From: Tissierellia bacterium
Lineage (GTDB): Bacteria > Bacillota > Clostridia > Tissierellales > Peptoniphilaceae
Length of the DNA: 64,000 bases
Direction: 5' to 3'
Assembly (NCBI GenBank): GCA_030529425.1
Contig: JAUMWX010000002.1
Span: 124,001-188,000 of the forward strand
In this document: piece by piece, positions 39,400 through 48,204 of the stretch
Position numbering within the stretch: position 1 is the first letter of the stretch
How the letters are laid out: each line of letters opens with the position of its first letter
Position numbers and translations under genes: made by a program
Notes under the pieces: model-generated
The model's input: the letters and a program-made list of their open reading frames with translations, nothing else
Database searches by the model: none
What the model was told of the DNA's origin: nothing

Positions 39400-39430
39400 A
39401 CTCTTTACCACAATGGTAAGGAGTTTTTAT
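39400..39430 (+). terminator. Na/Pi cotransporter terminator
   Basis: ACTCTTTACC (39400-39409) pairs with GGTAAGGAGT (39415-39424), with a wobble pair, and a T run follows. Confidence 0.8.
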
Positions 39431-39556
39431 ATGCAAAAATATTCTTTCAGGCATTTATAGATTATTTTCACTAATTATGGATATATATTAGATATACATT
39501 TTCTATTAAATTTTATTGTAACAACTAAAAAAATATTTTAATTTTTTGGAGGAAAC

Positions 39557-40234
39557 ATGAAAAAAATCAAAAAAAATCTTTGGATTATTATGGTAACATT
39601 GATGGCGATAGCTATGGTTGCATGTAAGGGCGATGAAAAAAAAGTAGAGCCTGAAAAAAATCAGAAGGAAGAAAGTAAAACAACCGATTCTGATAAAAAA
39701 AATAAGGAAGACGATAAAGATAAATCGAAACCTGATGATAAAAAAGATAAAACATCAGATGATGACAAAAAAGATAATGATGATAAAAAAGATGATGACT
39801 CTGTAAAAGTTACTAAAACTACTTCCAATGATTCAGAAGTGTATGAAATAAATAAAGAGATGGAAGTTGATGATGTTAAATTTAATCTGTTAAAGATTAT
39901 AGAAAGCAAAGGAGAAGGTTCTGCTAAACCGAAAAAAGGAGAAGTTTTCTTACTTCCTGTTTTCAAAGTTACCAACGATAAAGATGAGGAAATTGTAGTA
40001 AGCTCAATAATGCATTTCAAAATATATGCAGACGGAAAACAAGTTAAAAACAGCTACATTGCTCTTACCTTGTTCGAGGATATAAAGCAATTGGATACAA
40101 AGATTGAAGCAAAGAAAATCTTTGAGGGAAAACTGGGTATTTCAGTTCCTGAAAATTGGAAGGAATTGAAGATTGAAATTAAACCTGATCTTTTGGATGA
40201 TGATAAGGTAGAATTTGTATACAATAAAAAATAA
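39557..40234 (+). CDS. Lipoprotein with charged linker and DUF4352-like domain
   Basis: A 225-residue predicted lipoprotein with the signal ending in AMVAC, lipidation at Cys23. Residues about 26-84 are a low-complexity linker of K, D, E and S. The C-terminal part, from YEINKEMEVDDVKFNLLKI on, looks like the immunoglobulin-like DUF4352/DUF5067 domain of Firmicute surface lipoproteins. The function is unknown. GGAGG supports the start. It stands alone with its own terminator. Confidence 0.75.
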   Translation: MKKIKKNLWIIMVTLMAIAMVACKGDEKKVEPEKNQKEESKTTDSDKKNKEDDKDKSKPDDKKDKTSDDDKKDNDDKKDDDSVKVTKTTSNDSEVYEINKEMEVDDVKFNLLKIIESKGEGSAKPKKGEVFLLPVFKVTNDKDEEIVVSSIMHFKIYADGKQVKNSYIALTLFEDIKQLDTKIEAKKIFEGKLGISVPENWKELKIEIKPDLLDDDKVEFVYNKK

Positions 40235-40244
40235 AACTTCGAGT

Positions 40245-40282
40245 AAATAAACGAGTCTATAATTTTATAGACTCGTTTATTT
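40245..40282 (+). terminator. Terminator after the lipoprotein gene
   Basis: Two 18-base arms (40245-40262 and 40265-40282) with the core AACGAGTCTATAA and TTATAGACTCGTT are perfect reverse complements with a two-base gap. Confidence 0.82.
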
Positions 40283-40412
40283 AATGCTTAAATTAATATT
40301 TTACTCATTAGATTTATATAGATAACATGTAAACTTCCTCTATCTTGACAAATTTTATTTATTTCTCAGTCAAATACCCGGTTAAATTTTTTATATAAAA
40401 TAAAAAAAGTAG

Positions 40413-40441
40413 TTGACAAAATAGTATAAACGAGGTATATT
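40413..40441 (+). promoter_or_regulatory. tRNA-His/tRNA-Leu promoter
   Basis: A perfect TTGACA (40413-40418) and TATATT (40436-40441) are 17 bases apart, 33 bases before tRNA-His. Confidence 0.85.
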
Positions 40442-40474
40442 ATATAAGGTAATCACATTGTGATTGGCCAATCT

Positions 40475-40552
40475 GGTGGGTATAGCTCAGTTGGTTAGAG
40501 TGCCAGGTTGTGGCCCTGGAGGTCGTGAGTTCGAATCTCATTACTCACCCCA
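40475..40552 (+). tRNA. tRNA-His (GUG)
   Basis: A full cloverleaf with anticodon GTG in the loop of the CCAGG/CCTGG stem, TTCGAAT T-loop and an encoded CCA. The acceptor stem GTGGGTA pairs with TACTCAC. The extra G at 40475 faces C73, the hallmark of histidine tRNA. Confidence 0.95.
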
Positions 40553-40555
40553 TAC

Positions 40556-40639
40556 GCGGGAATGGCGGAATTGGCAGACGCGCTAGACTTAGGATCTAGT
40601 GTCATTGACGTGGGGGTTCAAGTCCTCTTTCCCGCACCA
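40556..40639 (+). tRNA. tRNA-Leu (UAG)
   Basis: A class II tRNA with a long variable arm. The acceptor stem GCGGGAA pairs with TTCCCGC, the anticodon is TAG, the T-loop is TTCAAGT and CCA is encoded. It lies three bases after tRNA-His and shares its promoter. Confidence 0.95.
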
Positions 40640-40647
40640 AAGAATTT

Positions 40648-40681
40648 AGAATGGTTAGATGACCATTCTTTTTTTTTTTAT
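40648..40681 (+). terminator. tRNA operon terminator
   Basis: AGAATGGT (40648-40655) and ACCATTCT (40662-40669) with a six-base loop are followed by a run of more than ten T. Confidence 0.92.
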
Positions 40682-40769
40682 TTTTATACTTAAATATTTA
40701 TCTCGATTATCTCCATGCATAAAACAAAAAAATCAGAGACCTACAGTCTCTGATAAAATTCCAAATTGA

Positions 40770-41384
40770 TTAAAATTTCTTAAAAATAGATGATATATAC
40801 TTATATATCGCCAATGTAGCCAAAGCATTAAACAAGCCTTTTACGATGTTAAAAGGAACAACCGCAAATACCATAACATCAAAATACGACTTAACAAATG
40901 TATTGGATGCCGGAACAGCTTTAACAAAACCTTCTAAAGGCATACCGAACATTTTTGCATATAGCGGAAATATTACAAAATAATTAGAAAGTGTCGCCAA
41001 CATGCTCATAGCCAAAATTCCGATTACAAGACCTATTGCAGCATTTTTTCTGGTTTTATTTCTGTGATAAATAATTGATGAAATTCCTACAAAAGTCGAA
41101 CCTACAATAATATTGGACAATTCTCCGACATATGCCGTAGTTGTACCGTTTATCATTAAGTTTATTAAGTTCTTCAATATAACCGTTATAATACCGGCTA
41201 TCGGTCCTAAAGCAAATCCGCTTATAAGTGTGGGAACATCTCCAAAATCTACCGTCATAAATGTTGGAGCAAATGGTAACGGGAATTTTAATACCGTCAT
41301 CAATATTCCTGCCATGGCAGAAAAAATTGATATTTTTACCATTGTGTTAACCGTTAAGGTCTTGTTTCTACTTGTCATTTCCAT
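40770..41384 (-). CDS. ribU: ECF transporter S component, riboflavin (RibU-like)
   Basis: Substrate-binding membrane subunit of an energy-coupling-factor vitamin transporter, with about six helices in 204 residues. The N-terminus MVKISIFSAMAGILM and the segment FGDVPTLISGFALGPIAGI resemble RibU. Riboflavin as substrate is supported by the FMN riboswitch directly upstream. The general ECF module (EcfA/A'/T) is not in the window. GGAGGG precedes the ATG. Confidence 0.92.
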   Translation of the reverse strand: MEMTSRNKTLTVNTMVKISIFSAMAGILMTVLKFPLPFAPTFMTVDFGDVPTLISGFALGPIAGIITVILKNLINLMINGTTTAYVGELSNIIVGSTFVGISSIIYHRNKTRKNAAIGLVIGILAMSMLATLSNYFVIFPLYAKMFGMPLEGFVKAVPASNTFVKSYFDVMVFAVVPFNIVKGLFNALATLAIYKYISSIFKKF

Positions 41385-41414
41385 AATGACCCTCCTGATT
41401 AAAATATTTGGGGT

Positions 41415-41443
41415 CTAAAAAAGCCCCATATACTTCGGGGCTT
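41415..41443 (-). terminator. Riboswitch-controlled terminator of ribU
   Basis: AAGCCCC (41421-41427) and GGGGCTT (41437-41443) form a stem followed by six U on the minus strand. It lies between the FMN aptamer and ribU, so it is the likely expression platform: FMN binding should end transcription. Confidence 0.85.
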
Positions 41444-41460
41444 GATAACGCATTAAAAGC

Positions 41461-41565
41461 ATCTTCTCACATCCAGACTATAACTGTCGGTTTTGGAATT
41501 TCACCAAATCAGCTTTCGCTCGCGGACTTTACCGCCGGTAGGGAATTACACCCTGCCCTGAAGAT
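41461..41565 (-). ncRNA. FMN riboswitch (RFN element)
   Basis: The minus strand carries the conserved RFN parts in order: ATCTTCAGGGCAGGGTG, TTCCCTACCGGCGGT, AGTCCGCGAGCG, TTGGTGAAATTCC, AACCGACAGT and AGTCTGGATG with AGAAGAT closing the basal stem. It senses flavin mononucleotide and controls ribU. Confidence 0.97.
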
Positions 41566-41576
41566 CTTACACCTTG

Positions 41577-41605
41577 ATATTATCATAATATCAATAAAAG
41601 GTCAA
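41577..41605 (-). promoter_or_regulatory. ribU promoter
   Basis: On the minus strand TTGACC (41600-41605) and TAATAT (41577-41582) are 17 bases apart, just upstream of the riboswitch. Confidence 0.75.
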
Positions 41606-41639
41606 GCATGGTATTTTATTATACTCTCTTTATAAAATC

Positions 41640-42965
41640 CTATTTTACTTCTTCAATTTTAATCGCCTTGCTGATAATCGTGGTTGCAAAAAGTACTACA
41701 AATCCCGGTATTACCCAACCCAAACTCTGAGTAAACAAAGGCAAATTCATTATAAATTTTGAGACAAAAGGAATAGTTATTTTTGAATACGCAAGTCCTT
41801 CAACAATCGCAATAACAGTTACAACATAAACTGTAGCTCTGTACGATAAATTTGAAAATTTAAAGTATTTATGAGCCAATGCTATAACTATAAGTATTAA
41901 TGATACCGGATATATTGATATTAATACCGGAATGGAAACTTTCAGTATGGTATTCAATCCGAAATTGGCAACAATGAATGAAAATGTGCTCCAGATAACT
42001 ACCCATGTTTTATAGTTAATTTTATTCTTTGTAAGATCTGCAAAGTATTGACTTCCACTTGTTATCAATCCGATACATGTTGTTAAACATGCCAATGTGA
42101 AAATGGAAATCAACAATATTGAACCGAAATCTCCAAATACATAATTAACTGTTTTAGACAATATTTGCGCTCCGTTTTGTGCACCTTTTGAAAGTCCTTC
42201 CGTAGTCATTCCAATATATGAAAGCATTCCATAAACTAAAAACAATACTATTCCAGCCAAAATTCCGGATTTAATAGTATATCCTATGACTTTCTTTTCG
42301 TCGTCTATTCTAAAAGATTTAATTGCTAATGAAATAACCAATCCAAAATTCAATGCGGCTATGGCATCCATAGTATTATATCCCTCCAAGAAACCTTTTA
42401 CGGGAGCATTACTCATATATGCTTCAGTAGGAGTACCGACTTGGTTAGGATTGAAATATACCACCCCTACAAACATAAATATTATTAATAACAATAATAC
42501 AGGAGTCAAAATTTTTCCTACTCTGTTTACCAATTCACTCGGATTTAGAGAAATCAAAAACGCAGCAAAGAAAAATAATGCAGTGTAAAGCAGTCTGGCA
42601 CCCAAAACATTGTATCCTTCAGGCAAATATTGTACTATTGCCATTTCAAACGGTAAACTTCCCGCCCTTGGTATTCCCAGTCCGGGACCGATTGAAAGAT
42701 ATATCATTGAAGTATAGATCAATGAAAATACCGGATCCACTCTATTCGCCAAATTAGACAATCCCTTTGTTCTTGCCACCGCAACTACTCCCAGTATCGG
42801 AAATACTACTGCCGTTATAGAAAAGAATAGCAAACTTTGTAATGTCAAACTACCTGCCTGATGTCCCAATAATGGTGGAAATATCAAATTTCCAGCCCCA
42901 AAGAAAAGTCCGAAAAGCATTATACTAACACTTAAGAACTCCCTTTTTGTCAATGTTTTTTTCAT
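41640..42965 (-). CDS. brnQ: Branched-chain amino acid transporter (LIVCS family)
   Basis: A sodium- or proton-coupled importer of leucine, isoleucine and valine with about twelve membrane helices. The N-terminal FGLFFGAGNLIFPPLLGHQAG region and the SIGPGLGIPRAG segment are diagnostic. It has 441 residues. A T-box leader upstream supports branched-chain substrates, most likely isoleucine. Confidence 0.97.
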   Translation of the reverse strand: MKKTLTKREFLSVSIMLFGLFFGAGNLIFPPLLGHQAGSLTLQSLLFFSITAVVFPILGVVAVARTKGLSNLANRVDPVFSLIYTSMIYLSIGPGLGIPRAGSLPFEMAIVQYLPEGYNVLGARLLYTALFFFAAFLISLNPSELVNRVGKILTPVLLLLIIFMFVGVVYFNPNQVGTPTEAYMSNAPVKGFLEGYNTMDAIAALNFGLVISLAIKSFRIDDEKKVIGYTIKSGILAGIVLFLVYGMLSYIGMTTEGLSKGAQNGAQILSKTVNYVFGDFGSILLISIFTLACLTTCIGLITSGSQYFADLTKNKINYKTWVVIWSTFSFIVANFGLNTILKVSIPVLISIYPVSLILIVIALAHKYFKFSNLSYRATVYVVTVIAIVEGLAYSKITIPFVSKFIMNLPLFTQSLGWVIPGFVVLFATTIISKAIKIEEVK

Positions 42966-42983
42966 AAATCCTCCTTGTTTGAA

Positions 42984-43226
42984 AAATAAAAAAGTCCCTT
43001 ATTCTTTACGAATAAAGGACGAATTAACGCGGTACCACCTTTTTTCCTCATAAAATGAGACACTTTAAAGCATCTAACAATGCTCGGTTATTGTAACGTA
43101 AACCACCACGAAAAATCTTACTTAATTTCAGATTTTCAATAAAAAAGATGATTTTCAAAAGCAATCCGTACTGTTTCTCACCAAACAACAGCTCTCTGAA
43201 ACTTCATAACTTCCTACTCGTTCTTT
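42984..43226 (-). ncRNA. T-box leader of brnQ, probably isoleucine-type
   Basis: The leader has the T-box sequence AGGTGGTACCGCG (43028-43040) and a terminator, GTCCTTTATTC/GAATAAGGGAC (42994-43020) with a U run. Stem I features AGAGAG and TTGGTGAGAA are present. The likely specifier in the context GAAAATCA is ATC, the isoleucine codon. Uncharged tRNA-Ile should open the terminator and allow brnQ expression. The specifier reading is by eye and could be one register off. Confidence 0.92.
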
Positions 43227-43248
43227 TATTTTTCTATATTTTTTTCTA

Positions 43249-43277
43249 ATTATAAATTATTAAACAATTATTGTCAA
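43249..43277 (-). promoter_or_regulatory. brnQ T-box promoter
   Basis: A full consensus promoter on the minus strand: TTGACA (43272-43277), 17 bases, TATAAT (43249-43254). Confidence 0.9.
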
Positions 43278-43281
43278 CAAA

Positions 43282-43305
43282 AATCCGCCCCATTAGGAGC
43301 GGATT
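43282..43305 (-). terminator. Terminator of the butyryl-CoA operon
   Basis: On the minus strand AATCCGCTCC and GGGGCGGATT form a 10-bp stem with one G-U pair and a TTTTT tail. It ends the transcript after hbd and touches the brnQ promoter. Confidence 0.85.
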
Positions 43306-43315
43306 GATTTAACAA

Positions 43316-44170
43316 TTATTTACTGTAGTCATAGAATCCTTTGCCGGATTTCTTTCCTAACCATCCAGCCTTAACATATCTTCTCAATAATGGTGATGGA
43401 GCATATTTAGTATCTCCATATCCGGCATACATTACTTCCAAGATTGAAAGAACTGTGTCTAATCCAATGAAGTCAGCCAATGCCAAAGGTCCCATCGGAT
43501 GAGCCATACCACGCTTCATAACTTCGTCAATACCTTCAATTGAAGCAACTCCGTGGTCAACACAACTGATAGCTTCGTTAATCATAACTTGAAGTACTCT
43601 GTTTGAAACAAATCCAGGAACATCATTAACCATAACCGGGAATTTTCCAATTTTCAATGTCAATTCATGAATTGCGTTATAAGTTTCATCTGTAGTAGCG
43701 ATACCTCTGATGATTTCTACCAATGTCATAACAGGTACCGGATTAAAGAAATGCATTCCTATAAACTTGCTAGGATCTTTAGCGAATGATGCCAATTCAG
43801 TTATAGGTAGTGAAGAAGTGTTTGTAGCTAAGATACAAGTATCTTTAACGATTTCATTTAATTTTTTAATTAATTCACCCTTTACATTTACGTTTTCTAC
43901 AATAGCTTCAACTACTAAGTCAACATCCGCTGCGTCTTCTAATTTTTCAGCCGGCTTTAACAAACTTAATGTTTGAGCTTTTGCTTCTTCAGTCATTTTT
44001 CCTTTAGCAACAGATTTATCTAAAAGTCCTGCGATAAATTCGATTCTCTTAGTAATGTTCTCTGCCTTATAGTCGTTTAGATACACTTCCAAACCTGCTT
44101 GAGCAAAAACTTGAGCAATTCCGCCCCCCATTTGGCCTGCGCCTACGACTAAAACTTTTTTAATTTCCAT
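43316..44170 (-). CDS. hbd: 3-hydroxybutyryl-CoA dehydrogenase
   Basis: Reduces acetoacetyl-CoA to 3-hydroxybutyryl-CoA with NAD(P)H. The Rossmann motif VVGAGQMGGGIAQVFAQAG is at residues about 8-26, and HFFNPVPVMTLVEII carries the catalytic histidine. DVPGFVSNRVL and the C-terminal GKKSGKGFYDY are typical. It has 284 residues and is the last gene of the operon. Confidence 0.97.
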   Translation of the reverse strand: MEIKKVLVVGAGQMGGGIAQVFAQAGLEVYLNDYKAENITKRIEFIAGLLDKSVAKGKMTEEAKAQTLSLLKPAEKLEDAADVDLVVEAIVENVNVKGELIKKLNEIVKDTCILATNTSSLPITELASFAKDPSKFIGMHFFNPVPVMTLVEIIRGIATTDETYNAIHELTLKIGKFPVMVNDVPGFVSNRVLQVMINEAISCVDHGVASIEGIDEVMKRGMAHPMGPLALADFIGLDTVLSILEVMYAGYGDTKYAPSPLLRRYVKAGWLGKKSGKGFYDYSK

Positions 44171-44254
44171 GTTGTTCCTCCATAGTAAAATATTTTAACA
44201 AGTATATTTTATCCTATAACTTCAAAAATAACAATAATTATAGTTACTTTAATA

Positions 44255-45445
44255 TTAATTTTCTAATTTTAACAATAACGCATCCCCTTGAGCAGCTCCT
44301 GAACATATTGCGGCAACTCCATACTTTCCGCCTTTTTGTTTCAGAACTTCAATAAGATTCATTACGATTCTTGCTCCCGTAGCGCCGATAGGGTGTCCGA
44401 AAGCTATCGCTCCGCCAAATACATTCGTCTTTTCAAGATCGAAACCTGCTATTTTTTGGCTCACCAATGCAACAGCTGCAAATGCTTCGTTTACTTCAAA
44501 ATAATCGATTTCGTCTACTGTCATATTATTCTTTTCCAACAATTTCTTTGTTGCAAGTCCCGGAACAGTCGCGATATACTTAGCCTCTTGGCTTACTTCC
44601 GCATAATCTAAGATAGTTGCCAATACTTTAAGCCCCAACTCATCAGCCTTTTCTCTTGACATAAGTACCAATGCCGCAGCTCCGTCATTAACTCCGGGTG
44701 CATTCCCGGCAGTTACAGATCCGTCCTTGACAAAAATAGGAGGCAACTTGGACATTTCTTCCAACGAAGCATCTTTTCTAGGGCTTTCATCATTTTCAAC
44801 CAATGTTATTCTGCCCTTTTTATCTTTCAATTCCACAGGAACTATCTGTCCTTTAAGATTTCCGTTTTCCATGGCTTCTGCAGCTAATTTTTGACTTCTA
44901 AGCGCAAGTTCATCTTGAGATTCTCTTGAAATTTCATACTCCTTGCTCACTTCACTGCCGTGCACCGCCATATGCCTATCATAGAAAGGACACCATAAAC
45001 CGTCATGAACCATCAAATCCACAACCTTCTTATCTCCCATTCTCGCTCCCCATCTTTCATCAGGCAAGAAATAAGGTGCATTAGTCATTGACTCCATACC
45101 GCCCGCAACAACTATTTCGCTCATGCCCAACTTAATTCTCATAAATGCCTGTTGTACAGCAATTATTCCTGAAGAACACACTTTGTTAACCAATATAGCT
45201 GGAGTTTCCCAATCAAGTCCCGCTTTAATCGTTGCCTGTCTGGCAGGTTGTTGTCCGTTTCCTCCTTGAAGTACTTGACCCAAATATACATAGTCAACTT
45301 TTTTAGGATCCAGATTTATTCTATCCAATGCCCCCTTGATTGCGTGAGCTCCCAAATCTACAGCCTTTAATGATTTTAATCCTCCACCAAGTCTTCCAAA
45401 AGGTGTTCTTGCATAACTTACAACTACAACATCTCTATTACTCAT
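44255..45445 (-). CDS. thl: Acetyl-CoA C-acetyltransferase (thiolase)
   Basis: Condenses two acetyl-CoA to acetoacetyl-CoA. The nucleophilic cysteine lies in NKVCSSGIIAV (about residue 89), the histidine in GGAIAFGHPIGATGAR, and the second cysteine in AAICSGAAQG. The 396 residues are normal. It follows crt after 30 bases. Confidence 0.97.
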   Translation of the reverse strand: MSNRDVVVVSYARTPFGRLGGGLKSLKAVDLGAHAIKGALDRINLDPKKVDYVYLGQVLQGGNGQQPARQATIKAGLDWETPAILVNKVCSSGIIAVQQAFMRIKLGMSEIVVAGGMESMTNAPYFLPDERWGARMGDKKVVDLMVHDGLWCPFYDRHMAVHGSEVSKEYEISRESQDELALRSQKLAAEAMENGNLKGQIVPVELKDKKGRITLVENDESPRKDASLEEMSKLPPIFVKDGSVTAGNAPGVNDGAAALVLMSREKADELGLKVLATILDYAEVSQEAKYIATVPGLATKKLLEKNNMTVDEIDYFEVNEAFAAVALVSQKIAGFDLEKTNVFGGAIAFGHPIGATGARIVMNLIEVLKQKGGKYGVAAICSGAAQGDALLLKLEN

Positions 45446-45475
45446 ACTTTTCTCCTTATTGTTAATTTAGTCTCA

Positions 45476-46246
45476 TTATTTAAAGTTCGGCTTTCTTTTT
45501 TCCAAAAATGCGCCCATTCCTTCTTTTTGATCCGGGTAACTGAAAGTTTTTCCAAATACCAATGCTTCCAATTCCAAACCGTCATTTAATTTGATTTGAG
45601 TCGATTGATTCATTGTTTCCAGTCCACCTGAAATCGCATATGCTGAATTCTTTGAAATTTTCGTTGCAATTTCGACACAGGTATCCAAAAGATTCTCAAT
45701 TGGCACAACTCTGTTCACCAATCCCCACTTTTCAGCTGTTTCGGCACCATACATGCCGCCTGTAGCCAACATTTCTTTCGCTCTTCCAAGACCAACAAGT
45801 TTCGGAAGCCTTTGAGTTCCTCCGAATCCGGGTATAACGCCCAAAGTAACTTCAGGTATTCCGAATTTCGCATTTTCAGAAGCTATTCTAAAATCACAGG
45901 ACATCGCTATTTCACAACCGCCGCCCAAGGCAAAACCGTTAACCGCCGCAATATATACTTTTTTTCCGTTTTCTATTAAACTGAATACCTCTTGCCCTCT
46001 TTTTCCGAATTCATATCCGCCAACGGTATCCAAGTTTATCATCTCGGAAATATCAGCCCCCGCTACAAATGCCTTTTCTCCGCTTCCTGTAATAATTACA
46101 ACTTTTACATTGTCATCATTTTCCAAATCCAAAACCGCAGATTTGATTTCTAAAAGAGTATCCGAATTCAAAGCATTCAAAGCATTTGGTCTGTTTATGG
46201 TTAAAATGGCATATCCATCTTTTTTTTCGAGTAAAATATTATTCAT
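45476..46246 (-). CDS. crt: Enoyl-CoA hydratase (crotonase)
   Basis: Interconverts 3-hydroxybutyryl-CoA and crotonyl-CoA. The oxyanion-hole segments AFVAGADISEM and NGFALGGGCEIAMSCD are present. The catalytic glutamates lie near GCEIA and in FGIPEVTLGVIPGFGGTQRL. It has 256 residues and lies 12 bases after the dehydrogenase gene. Confidence 0.96.
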   Translation of the reverse strand: MNNILLEKKDGYAILTINRPNALNALNSDTLLEIKSAVLDLENDDNVKVVIITGSGEKAFVAGADISEMINLDTVGGYEFGKRGQEVFSLIENGKKVYIAAVNGFALGGGCEIAMSCDFRIASENAKFGIPEVTLGVIPGFGGTQRLPKLVGLGRAKEMLATGGMYGAETAEKWGLVNRVVPIENLLDTCVEIATKISKNSAYAISGGLETMNQSTQIKLNDGLELEALVFGKTFSYPDQKEGMGAFLEKRKPNFK

Positions 46247-46258
46247 AGTTTCTCTCCG

Positions 46259-47929
46259 TTATTTAAGTTTATCTAATAAGATAGGCATTATTTCTTTATA
46301 ATCACCAACCACACCATAATCCGACTGAGCAAAGAATGCCGCTTTTTCATCATTGTTTATAACAACTATTGTCTTGGCTTCTTTAATTCCTAATAAATGT
46401 TGTATTTGTCCCGAAATACCCGTTCCAATATACAATTCTCCTCCAAATTTTTGTCCCGATAAACCGATATATCTGTTTAGAGGTAACCATTTGTTGTCTT
46501 CTGCAACAGGTCTTGAAGATGATAACACCGATCCTGTAGCATTCGCCAAATCTTCAAATAATTTTATATCTTCAGGATCATTAATTCCCAAGCCGAACGC
46601 TACAACTTTTTTAGAATCTGAAATGCTTCCGTTTATATCCACAGCTTCACCCTTCAAATTTTCAAGTCCTATTAACTCTATAAGTTTATCAACTCTTTCT
46701 TCAGGTGATCCTTCTTTAATGACTATGTTCTTTCTTTCTCCGGTTATTTTTCTTACTTCTTTCTTGTCACTTTTCTTTTCAGTACCCATCTTACCCATTA
46801 TATGAGTGCTTATTACTATCTTTTGAACTTCTGAAGTACCTTCATAGATTCTTGTAACTCTGGCATCTCTGTATAATCTTTCTATCGGAAGTCCTTTGAT
46901 ATATCCGGATCCTCCGAATATTTGAAGCGCTTCATCAACTACATAACCCAAAGATTCTGAAGAATAATATTTAGCCATTGCAGCCGCTTCCAAGAAATCC
47001 TGTTTTGCATCCTTCATCATTGCGGCAGAATAAGTCATCAATCTTGATGCTCTAACTCTTGTAGCTATATCGGCTATTTTAAATGCTATAGCCTGTTGTG
47101 CTCCAAGCGGTTTTCCGAATTGATATCTCGTTTTTGCGTGTTCAATAGCTTCTTCCAATGCTCTTTGTTGAATTCCCAAGGATTGAGATGCTATTCCTAT
47201 ACGACCTCCGTTAAGGGTTGTCATGGCAATATTAAAGCCCTTTCCTAATTGTCCAAGTAAATTCTCTTTAGGAACCTTTACATTTTTAAAAACTAATTGA
47301 GCTGTTGAAGAGGATTTTAAGCCCATCTTGCTGTAAATAGTTTTGAATTCAAATCCTTCCCAACCTTTTTCAACAATAAATGCGGATACGCCTTTTGTTC
47401 CTATTCCCGGAGTTGTTACCGCAAATACCGTATATATGTCTGCATAAGGTGCATTTGTTATATATATTTTCTCTCCGTTTAGAAGATAATGATCTCCCAT
47501 GTCAACTGCAGTAGTTTCTGTTCCACCGGCATCAGAACCGGCATTTTGCTCAGTTAAAACGAAAGCTCCCAATAGTTCTCCCTTTGCCAACGGAACCATA
47601 TACTTTTGTTTTTGCTCTTCCGTACCGTAGTCGGCAATCGGTGCAGTAGCTGCGGATGAATGAACTGAAAGGAATACTCCTACACCTGCATCAGCTCTTG
47701 AAATTTCTTCCAATGCAACTGCGTATGAAAGAAAATCCTTACCCATTCCGCCGTATTCTTTCGGCCAAGGAATTCCCAACCAGCCCTTTGAAGCCATTTC
47801 TTTAATCTCTTCCAATGGGAAATGTCCCTTATCATCCCACTCAAAGGAATTGGGAACCAATTTTTCCTGTGCCCAAGCTCTGACTTCCTGTCTAAACTTC
47901 TTTTGTTGATTGTTTAAATAAAAATCCAT
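46259..47929 (-). CDS. Butyryl-CoA dehydrogenase fused to an EtfA FAD-binding domain
   Basis: Residues 1-380 are a full acyl-CoA dehydrogenase with FVLTEQNAGSDAGGTET for FAD and RVTRIYEGTSEVQ, in which Glu363 is the expected catalytic base. After a charged linker (about 383-435), residues 438-556 match the C-terminal FAD-binding domain of electron-transfer flavoprotein alpha: SSRPVAEDNKWLP, YIGLSG, LYIGTGISGQIQHLLG and YGVVGDYKEIMP. At 556 residues it is 175 longer than a normal Bcd. No etfA or etfB gene is next to it. It should reduce crotonyl-CoA; the fused domain probably carries the partner flavin. It starts the operon bcd-crt-thl-hbd. Confidence 0.93.
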   Translation of the reverse strand: MDFYLNNQQKKFRQEVRAWAQEKLVPNSFEWDDKGHFPLEEIKEMASKGWLGIPWPKEYGGMGKDFLSYAVALEEISRADAGVGVFLSVHSSAATAPIADYGTEEQKQKYMVPLAKGELLGAFVLTEQNAGSDAGGTETTAVDMGDHYLLNGEKIYITNAPYADIYTVFAVTTPGIGTKGVSAFIVEKGWEGFEFKTIYSKMGLKSSSTAQLVFKNVKVPKENLLGQLGKGFNIAMTTLNGGRIGIASQSLGIQQRALEEAIEHAKTRYQFGKPLGAQQAIAFKIADIATRVRASRLMTYSAAMMKDAKQDFLEAAAMAKYYSSESLGYVVDEALQIFGGSGYIKGLPIERLYRDARVTRIYEGTSEVQKIVISTHIMGKMGTEKKSDKKEVRKITGERKNIVIKEGSPEERVDKLIELIGLENLKGEAVDINGSISDSKKVVAFGLGINDPEDIKLFEDLANATGSVLSSSRPVAEDNKWLPLNRYIGLSGQKFGGELYIGTGISGQIQHLLGIKEAKTIVVINNDEKAAFFAQSDYGVVGDYKEIMPILLDKLK

Positions 47930-47959
47930 TTTTTTCTCCTTACATTGATTAATATTTAT

Positions 47960-47989
47960 ATTTTAATATTTAAAAAATATGTATGTGAA
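47960..47989 (-). promoter_or_regulatory. Possible promoter of the butyryl-CoA operon
   Basis: On the minus strand TTCACA (47984-47989) and TAAAAT (47960-47965) are 18 bases apart. One AATATGTA repeat lies in the spacer. The match is weak. Confidence 0.35.
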
Positions 47990-48088
47990 GATGAGACCGA
48001 TTGCCTCAAGAATATGTAAAACTGCAATTTCATCTAAAAATATGTAAGATTTCGTATAGAACGATAGAATATATGTAAATAATATGTA
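47976..48088. repeat. Five AATATGTA-type repeats between divergent operons
   Basis: The octamer AATATGTA occurs at 47976, 48011, 48039 and 48081. A variant TATATGTA starts at 48070. All are on the same strand, with steps of 35, 28, 31 and 11 bases. The array lies in the 275-base region between the butyryl-CoA operon and the aminopeptidase gene, so it could be a regulator-binding array. In such AT-rich DNA some copies could be chance. Confidence 0.5.
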
Positions 48089-48204
48089 AAACATGACATC
48101 CTTTTCATGTTCGATAAAAGTATACCCACTTTTTTAATTACTAACACATCTATTTTATTTTTTTTTAATAAGGTATATAATTAAAAAGAAACACGGAGGT
48201 ATGT

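Noticed and set aside
39661-40020. Serine-rich minus-strand frame
   Set aside because: It is the mirror of the lysine/aspartate-rich linker of the lipoprotein.
41408-41635. Plus-strand frame of 75 codons
   Set aside because: It covers the FMN riboswitch and ribU promoter on the other strand; no coding signal.
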